The notes below the pieces were generated by a model. That model was not told the DNA's origin. It saw nothing but the letters and a program-made list of their open reading frames with translations, and did not search any database. DNA of 9,936 bases from Acidobacteriota bacterium (GTDB lineage: Bacteria; Acidobacteriota; Vicinamibacteria; Vicinamibacterales; Vicinamibacteraceae): contig JACDAO010000532.1 of assembly GCA_013695405.1 (NCBI GenBank), forward strand, positions 1 to 9,936, read 5' to 3'. The position numbers were made by a program, and so were the translations under genes. Shown here in pieces: positions 1 through 9,845 of this stretch (its first letter is position 1; every line of letters starts with the position of its first letter).

Positions 1-1
1 C

Positions 2-349
2 GACTTCTCGGCGCCACTGCCCGACCTCGGATCGTTTGACGCGGTCGTCTCGAGCTTTGCCATCCACCATCTTGTGGACGAGCGCAAGCGCGCCCTCTAC
101 GCCGAGACGTTCGACCGTCTGGAGTCAGACGGCGTGTTCCTCAATCTCGAGCACGTCGCCTCGCCCACGCCGGACCTGCACGTCTGGTTCCTGCACGCGA
201 TCGGTGTCAGCCCAGACCAGGACGACCCATCCAACAAGCTGACACCCGTGGAGCTGCAGCTGCACTGGCTCCGCGAGATCGGCTTCGAGCAGGTCGACTG
301 TCACTGGAAATGGCGCGAGCTGGCGTTGTTGGCCGGGGTGAAAGGGTAG
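2..349 (+). CDS. SAM-dependent class I methyltransferase, C-terminal part (5' truncated by window edge)
   Basis: The open frame enters from the left edge and ends at TAG 347-349, giving 115 visible residues. Near the start, [13 protein letters not shown] is the typical post-motif II strand and helix of class I SAM methyltransferases (Methyltransf_25-like): an acidic residue followed by hydrophobics and an HHL. The C-terminal [23 protein letters not shown] is the usual end of this family, where the last strand carries a W/F-K-W motif. The SAM-binding GxGxG motif I lies outside the window, so cofactor binding is inferred from family resemblance, and the methyl acceptor cannot be named. An in-frame ATG at 74 is internal to the domain and is not the real start. 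The gene converges with the receptor at 388-3579 across a strong hairpin. Confidence 0.8.
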   Translation, partial: DFSAPLPDLGSFDAVVSSFAIHHLVDERKRALYAETFDRLESDGVFLNLEHVASPTPDLHVWFLHAIGVSPDQDDPSNKLTPVELQLHWLREIGFEQVDCHWKWRELALLAGVKG

Positions 350-375
350 CCGTCGGACGTGGTCCGACGGCTACC
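345..375. terminator. Perfect 14-bp inverted repeat between convergent genes; putative bidirectional terminator or REP-like element
   Basis: GGTAGCCGTCGGAC (345-358) is exactly repeated in inverse orientation at 362-375, with a 3-nt loop GTG at 359-361. The methyltransferase stop codon (347-349) lies inside the left arm, and the receptor gene on the other strand ends 13 bp to the right. The position between convergent genes suggests a transcription end for both. There is no T-tract on either side, so it is not a classical intrinsic terminator, and it may instead be a dispersed palindromic repeat. Confidence 0.5.
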
Positions 376-387
376 AGCGCAAGGCGA

Positions 388-3579
<3,192 letters not shown>

Positions 3580-3583
3580 GGTG

Positions 3584-3593
3584 CTCTCCCCTC
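3584..3593 (-). promoter_or_regulatory. Ribosome binding site for the first TonB-dependent receptor
   Basis: On the minus strand GAGGGGAGAG precedes the ATG at 3579, with AGGGG 8 nt from the start codon. It supports this start over the in-frame open region further upstream, which runs through the divergent adh gene. Confidence 0.6.
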
Positions 3594-3730
3594 GCAGCCC
3601 GCGTCTGGCGGGACTCGAGACATCGACCTGGGTTGTCTGGGGCGAGAGCTTATCAAGGACGGGCTGGAATGACGATAGCCCGGGCCGGACGACCGCGTGA
3701 GCGGGTCGAACCACAGGACACGGTGACGGC

Positions 3731-3756
3731 GCGTTCGGCGTTCGGCGTTCGGCGTT
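3731..3756 (+). repeat. Heptamer tandem repeat (GCGTTCG, 3.7 copies)
   Basis: GCGTTCG is repeated three times without mismatch (3731-3737, 3738-3744, 3745-3751), followed by a partial copy GCGTT (3752-3756). It sits 12 bp before the adh start codon, where a -35 element would be expected for the -10-like box at 3758. It may be a slippage-prone microsatellite or a repeated protein-binding site. Confidence 0.85.
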
Positions 3757-3757
3757 G

Positions 3758-3763
3758 TACGCT
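3758..3763 (+). promoter_or_regulatory. Possible -10 box (TACGCT) for adh, suggesting a leaderless transcript
   Basis: TACGCT lies 5 nt before ATG 3769, so transcription would start at or next to the start codon. No Shine-Dalgarno is visible upstream of the ATG, which fits leaderless translation. There is no recognisable -35 box, because that position is taken by the heptamer repeat. Confidence 0.3.
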
Positions 3764-3768
3764 GATCC

Positions 3769-4830
3769 ATGCCTTCTGTTGCCGCCTACGCGGCTCACGA
3801 CAAGACCAGCCCACTCGGGCCGCTGACCATCACGCGCCGGGACCCGGGCCCCACCGACGTCCAGATTGAGATCCTCTACTGCGGTGTCTGCCACTCCGAC
3901 CTCCACACGGCGCGGAGTGAGTGGCCGGGCACCGTCTATCCCTGCGTTCCCGGGCACGAGATCCTGGGACGCGTCACCGCGGTCGGCGATCGGGTCACCA
4001 AATTCCAGGTCGGTCAGACGGCCGCGGTCGGGTGCCTGGTCGACTCCTGCCGCGAGTGCGCCAGCTGCCGCGCCGGCGAAGAGCAGTACTGCGACGTGTT
4101 CGGGATGGTCTTCAGTTACAACAGCCCCGACGCGCATCTGCCTGGGCAGATGACCTACGGCGGGTACTCGACGCAGGTCACCGTCACCGAGGACTTCGTG
4201 GTCAGCGTCGCCGACAGCCTCGACCCGGCCGGTGCCGCGCCCCTGCTCTGCGCCGGGATCACCACCTACTCACCGCTCCGTCACTGGGGGGCTGGCCCCG
4301 GCAAGAAGGTCGGCATCGTCGGCCTCGGCGGCCTCGGACACATGGGCGTCAAGTTCTCGCACGCGTTTGGCGCGCACACCGTGCTGTTCACGACCTCGGC
4401 CGGCAAGGTCGCCGACGGCCTGCGGCTTGGCGCCGACGAGGTGGTGATCTCGAAGGACCCCACGGCGATGCAGGCGCACGCCCTCAGTTTCGACCTGATC
4501 CTCAACACCGTCGCGGCCTCACACGACCTCGACCAGTTCACCCCGCTGCTCAAGCGCGACGGCACGATGGTGCTGGTGGGCGTGCCCGAGCAGGCCCACC
4601 CGTCACCGAGCGTGATGAACCTGGTGTTCCGCCGCCGCAGCATTGCCGGTTCGCTGATCGGCGGGCTCAGGGAAACCCAGGAGATGCTCGACTTCTGCGC
4701 CGAGCACAACATCACATCCGACGTCGAGGTGATCCGGATGGATCAGATCAACGAGGCCTACGGCCGGATGCTCGAGAGCGACGTCAAGTACCGGTTCGTG
4801 ATCGACATGGCGACGATGAAGAACAGCTGA
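3769..4830 (+). CDS. yahK: Zinc-dependent NADP-type alcohol dehydrogenase / aldehyde reductase, YahK family
   Basis: This complete 353-aa cytoplasmic medium-chain dehydrogenase has the expected family length. Catalytic zinc ligands are C41 (CGVCHSDLH), H63/E64 (PGHE) and C161 (LLCAGITTYSPLRHWG). Structural zinc ligands are C94, C97, C100 and C108 (SCRECASCRAGEEQYC). The Rossmann motif GLGGLG is at 185-190. The text closely follows E. coli YahK as I remember it, including YCGVCHSDLH, the VYPCVPGHEI block, ETQEMLDFCAEH and VKYRFVID near the end. YahK-type enzymes reduce a broad range of aldehydes to alcohols with NADPH. The TTSAGK segment after the second Rossmann strand fits NADP preference but does not prove it. 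The start is ATG 3769, which leaves the usual N-terminus; no Shine-Dalgarno is seen. The gene is single, divergent from one TonB receptor and convergent with the other. A detoxification or general redox role is inferred. Confidence 0.93.
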   Translation: MPSVAAYAAHDKTSPLGPLTITRRDPGPTDVQIEILYCGVCHSDLHTARSEWPGTVYPCVPGHEILGRVTAVGDRVTKFQVGQTAAVGCLVDSCRECASCRAGEEQYCDVFGMVFSYNSPDAHLPGQMTYGGYSTQVTVTEDFVVSVADSLDPAGAAPLLCAGITTYSPLRHWGAGPGKKVGIVGLGGLGHMGVKFSHAFGAHTVLFTTSAGKVADGLRLGADEVVISKDPTAMQAHALSFDLILNTVAASHDLDQFTPLLKRDGTMVLVGVPEQAHPSPSVMNLVFRRRSIAGSLIGGLRETQEMLDFCAEHNITSDVEVIRMDQINEAYGRMLESDVKYRFVIDMATMKNS

Positions 4831-4831
4831 C

Positions 4832-4877
4832 CAAGGGACAGGGGACGAGCGAGAGTGCCTTGTCCCCTTGTCCCTTG
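4832..4877. terminator. Inverted repeat between convergent adh and second TonB receptor; putative bidirectional terminator
   Basis: The left arm CAAGGGACAGGGGAC (4832-4846) pairs with the right arm GTCCCCTTGTCCCTTG (4862-4877) with one bulged base and a 15-nt loop. It fills most of the 58-bp gap between the two stop codons, so it probably ends transcription from both sides. There is no long T-tract. The arms are built from AAGGGACA/AGGGGACA units, which suggests origin from a simple repeat. Confidence 0.5.
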
Positions 4878-4888
4878 TTCGCCTGTTC

Positions 4889-7800
4889 CTAGAACGACAA
4901 CCGTGCGCCCAGCTGGATCTGGCGGGGCGTGGTGGACAGTGACCGGATCGTGCCGAAATCGTTCGACGACCGGTTGCCGTTCGGGGCGCCGAAGTTGGTC
5001 TTGTTCAGCACGTTGAACGCTTCGAGGCGTACTTCGAGGCGGGTCTGGCCGATGCCGAGCGGTACGCCCTTGTGCAGGCCGAGGTCGAGCGCGTAGATCG
5101 CCGGACCGCGCGCGACGTTGCGGGGCGCATTGCCGAACGGCTGCGTCCGGTCCGTCGGCACCGTCACGTTGTCACGGTTGAACCAGTTGTTGATGGTCTG
5201 TACATCGTCGGCGGCGTAGATGTCGCCCGAGATGTTCGGCCGATAGGTCGGGGCGCCGCTCACCGAGAAGGTGAGGGACGGCGAGTAGCTGAGGTTCACC
5301 GGCAACCCGCTGGTCATGGTGTTGATCGCGGTCACGCGCCAGCCCCCGGCGATCGCTTCGAGCACCGGAGCCATGCTGGTGCCCCAGCGACGGCCGGCCC
5401 CGAACGGCAGCTCCCAGACCACCGAGGTGGTGTTGTTGAGCGGCTGGTTGTAGCCAGAGAGGCCGAACTCGCTCTCGATGTTCGCGTAGTTGACGCGGCT
5501 GTTGTCGCCGTTGGCCGTCTCGAGGTGGCCCGAGGCGTTGTCACGGGCCCTTGACCACGTGAACGAGTTGAGCAGGTACAGGCTGCCTGAGTAGCGCCGC
5601 TCGACCTTGACCTGCAGCGCCCGGTAGTCGGCCCGGCCACCGTCGAAGGCGCTCTGGATGAACTGGTAGCCCTGGATCGGCCGGCGCAGCTGCAGCAGCG
5701 TGTCCTCGGTCGGCCCGTTCGGCCGCGCCTGATTGAGGTCGGCGAGGATCATCAGCTTGTCGCTCTTGTTGCCGATGTAGGCGACGTCGACGAGCAGGTT
5801 CGAGAGCAGCTCGCGCTGCAGCGTCACGTGCCAGCTCTGGACGTACCCGGTCCGCAAGTCGCGCGGGATGTGGTTGACGCGTCCGTTGAGCGGGTTGAAG
5901 TTGGCCGGGACGTTGAGGCCCTCTGGATAACCCTGCTGCGTGGGACGGAAACAGCTGGTGGGCGCCTGGCTCCCGGTGCAGAGGCCCTGTGACGGCTGCT
6001 GGGTGATCGAAATAGGGACCACGTGGGGACCGTTGAACGACAGCAGGTTCTCCCCGCCGAGCCGGTTGAAGTGGATGTAGCTCAGACCATAGGCCGAGCG
6101 CAGCACGGTCCGCGGCGTCAGGCTGTAGGCGACGCCGACCCGCGGCGCGAAGTTGTTGCGATCCGGGTTGACCAGCGCCCGGTCGTAGATCGATCCGTCC
6201 GTGGCCTGCAGCAGGGTGTTGGTGGCCGGGTCGAAGTTGGTCAGGTTGTTGCCGTCTTCCCACTGCGGCGTGCCGAACTCGTAGCGCACGCCGGCGTTGA
6301 CGGTCAGGTTCGGCGCCACCTTCCAGTCGTCCTGCAGATAGCCAAAATGGAGACGTTGGCGCAGATCGAACACAAAGGGGTTGACCAGGTCATAGCTGCT
6401 TCGCGCACCAACCAGGAAGTCGGCCAGGCTGTAAATCGCCGCGTTGGCCGCGGCACCGGTTGGCCGGCTGAACTGGCCGCTGTAGGCATCGGACCCATAC
6501 TTGGGATTGACGTCATCGACCTCGGTGTTGATCGACTGGTACTCGTAGCCGGTCTTGATGGTGTGCCCGCCGCGAATCACCGAGTAGTTGACCCGGGCGT
6601 CGACCACGAACGGATCCTGGTACTGCGGGTTGCTGTTCTGCCGCCCCCACGCGGTCCAGCCGCTGACCGACTGCTGCGTCAGCCCGCCCGAGAACACCGC
6701 GTCGGTCGGCAACCCGGTGATCCCGAACGCCTCGAGCATGTTCGGCGACCCGGTGCCGAGCGCGGTCTTGCCGGCCTTGGTCCTCGACACGCCGATGCGG
6801 ATCTCGAGCAGGGAGCTGGCCGTCAGCGTGCGCGTGAAGCCGCCGGCCACCTGCTGGTTCAGCACCTCGACGAAGTTGTTCGCCGGTGACGAGGTCTCGC
6901 CAGGGATCGGGCTCGGCTCGAAGTTGTTGACCTTGCGATGACTGAAGCGCAGGAAGGTCGTGGTCGCCGCGCCGAACTTCTGGTCGAACTTGATGTCGAA
7001 CTTGTCGTTGAAGTCCTCGCGGCGTGGCAGCGAGTCGAAGTTGTTCGAGGTGCCGGCACGGGTTGGCGCCGGCAGACCCGCCAGCACCCGCCGCGCGAAG
7101 TCGGTGATCGCCGCCTGCGGCACGACGCCGTTGGCGTAGGCCTCACCGGTCAGCGCGTTGCGGATCGGGATGCCGAAGTCGCCGTCACGCTGGGCCTGGG
7201 TCGGGATGCTGGCGAAGGTCACCTGCTTGGATACTTCGCGGAAGCCTTCGTAGTTGAAGAAAAAGAAGGCGCGATCTCGGAGGATCGGCCCGCCGAACAC
7301 GCCACCGAACTGGTTGCGGTTCATCTCCGGCTTGACGCCCGAGGTCGGCTTGAAGAAGCCGGTCGCGTTCAGCCTGGTGTTGCGGTTGAACTCCCAGACG
7401 GTGCCGCGGTACTGGTTGGTGCCGCTGCGGAACGTGGCGTTGATGACCGCGCCTCCAGCCCGGCCGAACTCGGCGCTGAAGTTGTTGGTCTGGACCTTGA
7501 ACTCCTCGACCGCGTCGGGCGAGACCTGCACGACCTGGTTGGAGAAACCCTGGTTGCTGGTGCCGTACGAGTTGTTGTCGACCCCGTCGAGCACGAAGTT
7601 GTTCAAGGCACTGCGCAGGCCGTTGACGTTGAACGAGGCATCGCGCGAGGTCGAGATCGACGACCGGCGGACACCCGGGCTGAGCAATGCCAGGTCGGCA
7701 TAGGCCCGGCCGTTGAGCGGCAGGTTGACGATCTGTTCGCGGGTGATGACGGTGCCACGGTCACTCGATTCGCTCTCGAGCAGCCGCGCCGCGCCGCTGA

Positions 7801-8164
7801 CCTGCACGGTTTCGCCGACCCCGCCGACCGACAGCGCCAGGTCGACGCGCTGACGGGCCGCGACCGTGACCGTGATGTTCTCGCTGATCGCGGTGGTGAA
7901 GCCCTGCAGCTCGGCCTTCAGCGTGAAGGTACCGGGGCGGACGTTGAGGAACTGGTACTGACCACGATCGTCGCTGACCGTGGTGGCGGCAATCCCGGTC
8001 TCCGGGTTGGTCAGGGTCAGCGTCACGCCCGGGATGGCGGCGCCGGACTGGTCGCTGATGAAGCCCAGCACGGTCGCGCTGTCGAACTGGGCAAACCCGC
8101 TCGCCGCACACAGGTGCAGCGCGCAGGCCATGGCAAGGACGCGTAGACAGACTCGTTGGAACAT
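4889..8164 (-). CDS. TonB-dependent outer-membrane receptor with N-terminal carboxypeptidase-regulatory-like domain (second, Oar-like)
   Basis: This 1091-aa protein has the same architecture as the receptor at 388-3579 but is clearly diverged from it. A signal peptide covers about residues 1-25 (hydrophobic core, cleavage near SGFA before Q26). A carboxypeptidase-regulatory-like domain spans about 30-112 ([34 protein letters not shown]). ETVQVSG at 118-124 is TonB-box-like. The plug has [34 protein letters not shown] and [20 protein letters not shown]. The barrel ends in GARLSF, a classical terminal phenylalanine for BAM assembly. A close cysteine pair ([12 protein letters not shown]) mid-barrel suggests a disulfide-bonded external loop. 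The frame could start at TTG 8188, but ATG 8164 is chosen because AAGGA lies 7 nt upstream and the signal peptide then begins normally. No SusD-like lipoprotein or transporter partner is present, so the imported or bound substrate is unknown. Confidence 0.9.
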   Translation of the reverse strand: MFQRVCLRVLAMACALHLCAASGFAQFDSATVLGFISDQSGAAIPGVTLTLTNPETGIAATTVSDDRGQYQFLNVRPGTFTLKAELQGFTTAISENITVTVAARQRVDLALSVGGVGETVQVSGAARLLESESSDRGTVITREQIVNLPLNGRAYADLALLSPGVRRSSISTSRDASFNVNGLRSALNNFVLDGVDNNSYGTSNQGFSNQVVQVSPDAVEEFKVQTNNFSAEFGRAGGAVINATFRSGTNQYRGTVWEFNRNTRLNATGFFKPTSGVKPEMNRNQFGGVFGGPILRDRAFFFFNYEGFREVSKQVTFASIPTQAQRDGDFGIPIRNALTGEAYANGVVPQAAITDFARRVLAGLPAPTRAGTSNNFDSLPRREDFNDKFDIKFDQKFGAATTTFLRFSHRKVNNFEPSPIPGETSSPANNFVEVLNQQVAGGFTRTLTASSLLEIRIGVSRTKAGKTALGTGSPNMLEAFGITGLPTDAVFSGGLTQQSVSGWTAWGRQNSNPQYQDPFVVDARVNYSVIRGGHTIKTGYEYQSINTEVDDVNPKYGSDAYSGQFSRPTGAAANAAIYSLADFLVGARSSYDLVNPFVFDLRQRLHFGYLQDDWKVAPNLTVNAGVRYEFGTPQWEDGNNLTNFDPATNTLLQATDGSIYDRALVNPDRNNFAPRVGVAYSLTPRTVLRSAYGLSYIHFNRLGGENLLSFNGPHVVPISITQQPSQGLCTGSQAPTSCFRPTQQGYPEGLNVPANFNPLNGRVNHIPRDLRTGYVQSWHVTLQRELLSNLLVDVAYIGNKSDKLMILADLNQARPNGPTEDTLLQLRRPIQGYQFIQSAFDGGRADYRALQVKVERRYSGSLYLLNSFTWSRARDNASGHLETANGDNSRVNYANIESEFGLSGYNQPLNNTTSVVWELPFGAGRRWGTSMAPVLEAIAGGWRVTAINTMTSGLPVNLSYSPSLTFSVSGAPTYRPNISGDIYAADDVQTINNWFNRDNVTVPTDRTQPFGNAPRNVARGPAIYALDLGLHKGVPLGIGQTRLEVRLEAFNVLNKTNFGAPNGNRSSNDFGTIRSLSTTPRQIQLGARLSF

Positions 8165-8171
8165 GCAGGTA

Positions 8172-8177
8172 TCCTTC
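8172..8177 (-). promoter_or_regulatory. Ribosome binding site for the second TonB-dependent receptor
   Basis: GAAGGA on the minus strand lies 7 nt before ATG 8164. It decides the start against TTG 8188, whose extra eight codons would contain this Shine-Dalgarno. Confidence 0.65.
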
Positions 8178-8354
8178 ACGAAGGCCAACCAGATGCGGGC
8201 GGCGCGCTCGACGCGCGGACACGGAACCGTCCTGTCGTTGCTGAACGGTGAGAAGAATACGCGAACCGCGTCGCCATGACCCCGGGAATCTTGACCGGAG
8301 ACCGTGACGGCGGTGCGACACGGCCACGCTGGGCCGGAGTCGGGCCCTGGTGGA

Positions 8355-8384
8355 CTGACTAGTCAGGCCGGCGCTGCCGCCGGC
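8355..8384 (-). terminator. GC-rich hairpin plus palindrome directly after the kinase-like gene; putative terminator
   Basis: A 7-bp stem GCCGGCG (8367-8373) / CGCCGGC (8378-8384) with a 4-nt loop abuts the stop codon of the minus-strand kinase-like gene. It is followed by the perfect 12-bp palindrome CTGACTAGTCAG (8355-8366). No T-tract follows, so termination is inferred from position, and the palindrome could instead be a dimeric-regulator site for the receptor downstream. Confidence 0.4.
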
Positions 8385-9287
8385 TCAGGGGGTGCGGGAC
8401 AGGGTCGCCACTTCGACCGGGAGGTCGGGCAGGAACGTGACCTGCGCGCCTCGCTCGCGAACCCTGTCGTCAATTGCCTTGCGGATGGTCGTCCGGCGGG
8501 CCACCAGCGCGTCAACCTGCGCGCCACTCAGCCAGGGTCGCAGGATCGTGTCGAGATCGGCGCGGCTCAGCGCCTCGATCCGGTCCCACAGCACCCGATC
8601 GAACTGATGCGGCCCCTTGAGGCCAGACAGCGACGTCTGGGTGACGAACGCCCGCGAGTGGTCGATCAGGAAGACGTGCCCGTCGGCGTCGAGGAGCAGG
8701 TTGCCGCGGTTGCGGTCGATGTTGCCAATCAACTGGTCGAACAGCAGCATCCGGCTCATCTGCCGGCTCCACCGCGCCCCCGGCGCCTTCGGGGGGTGCG
8801 CCGGATCCCAGGGCGTGACGCCCTCGATCCAGTAGACCCCGGCGCCCTTGCGACCGGCGAGTTCCCGCTCGACCGACGGCGGCACCATGTCGAGCCCGAG
8901 CGCCCGGCTGAGACGATACGCGGCGATCTCGGAGGTGTAGCTCTCCATCTTGCCATGCAGCATGCCCCTGGTGAGCGGCTTCCAGGCCATGCTGCCGGCC
9001 AGCCCACCGGGCGCGAAATGAGCCCGCCGCGGCTTGGTGATGCCCACCGGGATGTCGGTGAAGCGTTCGACCGGGGCGGTGCGGAGGAACTGCTCGATCT
9101 CGCCTTCGCGACCGACCCAGGGGTACGCCGCGAGGTCCTGTGGCTCGAGCGAGCTGGTGGCAACCAGCGCCGCACCCGCTGCCAGCGGCTGCTCGGCCAG
9201 CGCCCGCGCCCCGGACGCCCCGAACGCACCCACCACGCCGGCGAACGCCACGACTGCCGTCGCCAGGTTCCTGTGCATGCTGCCCAT
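8385..9287 (-). CDS. Predicted exported atypical kinase-like protein (HipA/Fam20/PI3K-like fold)
   Basis: This 300-aa protein has an N-terminal hydrophobic segment (about residues 8-31) that looks like a signal peptide with cleavage near ALA31, so it probably acts in the periplasm or is membrane-anchored. The rest carries protein-kinase-like landmarks in the right order: a strand-3 lysine at MAWKPL (K103), a helix-C glutamate at SEIAAYRL (E120), a catalytic-loop LIGNIDRNRGNLLLD (D191, N196) and a metal-binding aspartate in VFLIDHSRAF (D209). This pattern resembles HipA, Fam20C and PI3/4-kinase-like families rather than ordinary Ser/Thr kinases. Substrate and activity are unknown. The conserved-looking ESYTSEIAAYRLSRALGLDMVPP and WIEGVTPWD stretches may mark a distinct family. 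ATG 9287 is preferred because GGGGGA lies 7 nt upstream. ATG 9278 and TTG 9326 are alternatives, and TTG would add a basic leader. The gene is divergent from the DnaK-fragment gene, and no HipB-like partner is seen. Confidence 0.75.
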   Translation of the reverse strand: MGSMHRNLATAVVAFAGVVGAFGASGARALAEQPLAAGAALVATSSLEPQDLAAYPWVGREGEIEQFLRTAPVERFTDIPVGITKPRRAHFAPGGLAGSMAWKPLTRGMLHGKMESYTSEIAAYRLSRALGLDMVPPSVERELAGRKGAGVYWIEGVTPWDPAHPPKAPGARWSRQMSRMLLFDQLIGNIDRNRGNLLLDADGHVFLIDHSRAFVTQTSLSGLKGPHQFDRVLWDRIEALSRADLDTILRPWLSGAQVDALVARRTTIRKAIDDRVRERGAQVTFLPDLPVEVATLSRTP

Positions 9288-9294
9288 ATGGTGT

Positions 9295-9300
9295 TCCCCC
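9295..9300 (-). promoter_or_regulatory. Ribosome binding site for the kinase-like gene
   Basis: GGGGGA on the minus strand lies 7 nt before ATG 9287 and favours that start over TTG 9326 and ATG 9278. Confidence 0.45.
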
Positions 9301-9484
9301 GCCGCGCGTCGCCCCTTCCGTCTCAATACGGGAAACGCCGCCGGGGGTTCCTAGCGCACACGTGCCAGCGCGCCGGTACCTCCCGTCGGGTGACCTGGAC
9401 GCGGCACGATGGTACGGGATGGCTGGAGGCTCTGGCATTGCCGAACGCTGGCCTCAGGCGCGCAGGTCGTCCGCCGATCGCGAA

Positions 9485-9490
9485 TACACT
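9485..9490 (+). promoter_or_regulatory. Possible -10 box (TACACT) for the DnaK-fragment gene, suggesting a leaderless transcript
   Basis: TACACT lies 6 nt before ATG 9497, so the transcript would begin at about the start codon. No Shine-Dalgarno precedes the ATG. The arrangement matches the one before adh (TACGCT, 5 nt before ATG). No clear -35 box is seen. Confidence 0.35.
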
Positions 9491-9496
9491 CCGCTC

Positions 9497-9766
9497 ATGC
9501 CTATTCAGAGTCTCGAAGATCTGTTGCACGACTCGCCCGCCGACCGGGTGGTCGAGTACCTGCGAGCGCAGTTCCTCGCCGCCGAGGGCATCGACCTCAC
9601 TGACGACGCGCTGGCTCTGCAGCGCCTGCGCGCGGCGGCCGCCGAGGCTGTAGCCGAATTGGCGACGGAGACAGCCGTCGACGTCAGCCTGCCGTTCATC
9701 TCGTCGACAGCCGCCGGGCCGAAGCACCTCGCGGTCTGGGTGTCACGCGCTGTGCTGTCGGCGTGA
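9497..9766 (+). CDS. Stand-alone Hsp70/DnaK nucleotide-binding-domain fragment (subdomain IIB only)
   Basis: This is an 89-aa protein. From about residue 14 to the end it follows one stretch of DnaK: VVEYLRAQFLAAEGIDLTDD, then ALALQRLRAAAAEAVAEL, then VDVSLPFISSTAAGPKHL. By memory this corresponds to roughly residues 230-305 of E. coli DnaK ([38 protein letters not shown]), which is subdomain IIB of the ATPase lobe. The phosphate-binding motifs, the GG-x-x-FD motif just before this part, and the whole substrate-binding domain are absent, so it cannot be a working chaperone. ATG 9497 is chosen because upstream in-frame sequence shows no Hsp70 resemblance, and a -10-like box sits just before it. 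It may be a decayed dnaK remnant or a small protein that kept the IIB fold, which in DnaK contacts nucleotide and the exchange factor GrpE. The second idea is inference only. Confidence 0.75.
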   Translation: MPIQSLEDLLHDSPADRVVEYLRAQFLAAEGIDLTDDALALQRLRAAAAEAVAELATETAVDVSLPFISSTAAGPKHLAVWVSRAVLSA

Positions 9767-9771
9767 GATGC

Positions 9772-9801
9772 GGCCCGCTGCGCTCGCGTCAGCGCACGGC
9801 C
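9772..9801 (+). terminator. Imperfect hairpin after the DnaK-fragment gene; possible terminator
   Basis: TGCGCT (9779-9784) pairs with AGCGCA (9791-9796) around a 6-nt loop, and outer GGCC arms (9772-9775 and 9798-9801) can extend it across a small internal loop. It starts 6 bp after the stop codon. There is no T-tract, and in GC-rich DNA such pairing may be chance. Confidence 0.25.
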
Positions 9802-9845
9802 TGGGCTAGCATGCACGGGCTGCGCCGGTGCGCACCACGCTCCCC

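Larger units (their letters stand above)
3580..3768. other. Divergent intergenic region between TonB-dependent receptor and adh
   Basis: This 189-bp region must hold the promoters of both divergent genes. It contains the receptor's Shine-Dalgarno, a small hairpin with a GTGA loop (3691-3707, stem with one bulged base), the heptamer tandem repeat at 3731-3756, and a possible -10 box just before the adh start. No convincing TTGACA-type -35 box was found on either strand, and no riboswitch-like structure was recognised. Confidence 0.5.
8165..8384. other. Intergenic region between the kinase-like gene and the second TonB receptor
   Basis: This 220-bp region lies on the minus strand between the end of the kinase-like gene and the receptor start. 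It holds the hairpins at 8355-8384 and the receptor ribosome binding site. Its length and the hairpins suggest the receptor has its own promoter. A weak -10-like TATTCT on the minus strand near 8255-8260 has no good -35 partner. Small spurious frames here were not called as genes. Confidence 0.4.
9288..9496. other. Divergent intergenic region between kinase-like gene and DnaK-fragment gene
   Basis: This 209-bp region must contain the promoters of both divergent genes. Besides the minus-strand ribosome binding site and the -10-like box at 9485-9490, nothing definite was recognised. Long frames pass through it on the plus strand, but their translations lack family resemblance. Confidence 0.4.

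Noticed and set aside
3731..3756. CRISPR-like array
   Set aside because: The 7-bp units are directly abutting with no spacers, so this is a simple tandem repeat.
3580..4137. N-terminal extension of the first receptor by 186 codons
   Set aside because: It would run antisense through the yahK-like gene and place the signal peptide internally. ATG 3579 has a Shine-Dalgarno and directly precedes the signal peptide.
6938..8146. 402-aa open frame on the plus strand, antisense to the second receptor
   Set aside because: It has typical high-GC antisense composition, no motifs and no plausible ribosome binding site. The opposite strand encodes the receptor plug and N-terminal domain.
8385..9287. HipA toxin of a HipBA toxin-antitoxin system
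   Set aside because: No HipB-like helix-turn-helix gene is adjacent, an export signal is predicted, and the match is limited to the kinase catalytic landmarks.
9767..9845. Continuation of dnaK after the 89-aa fragment by frameshift
   Set aside because: The text expected after GPKHL and the next strand (an LESLVEDL-like helix) was not found in this gap, so the fragment is not explained by a single frameshift.
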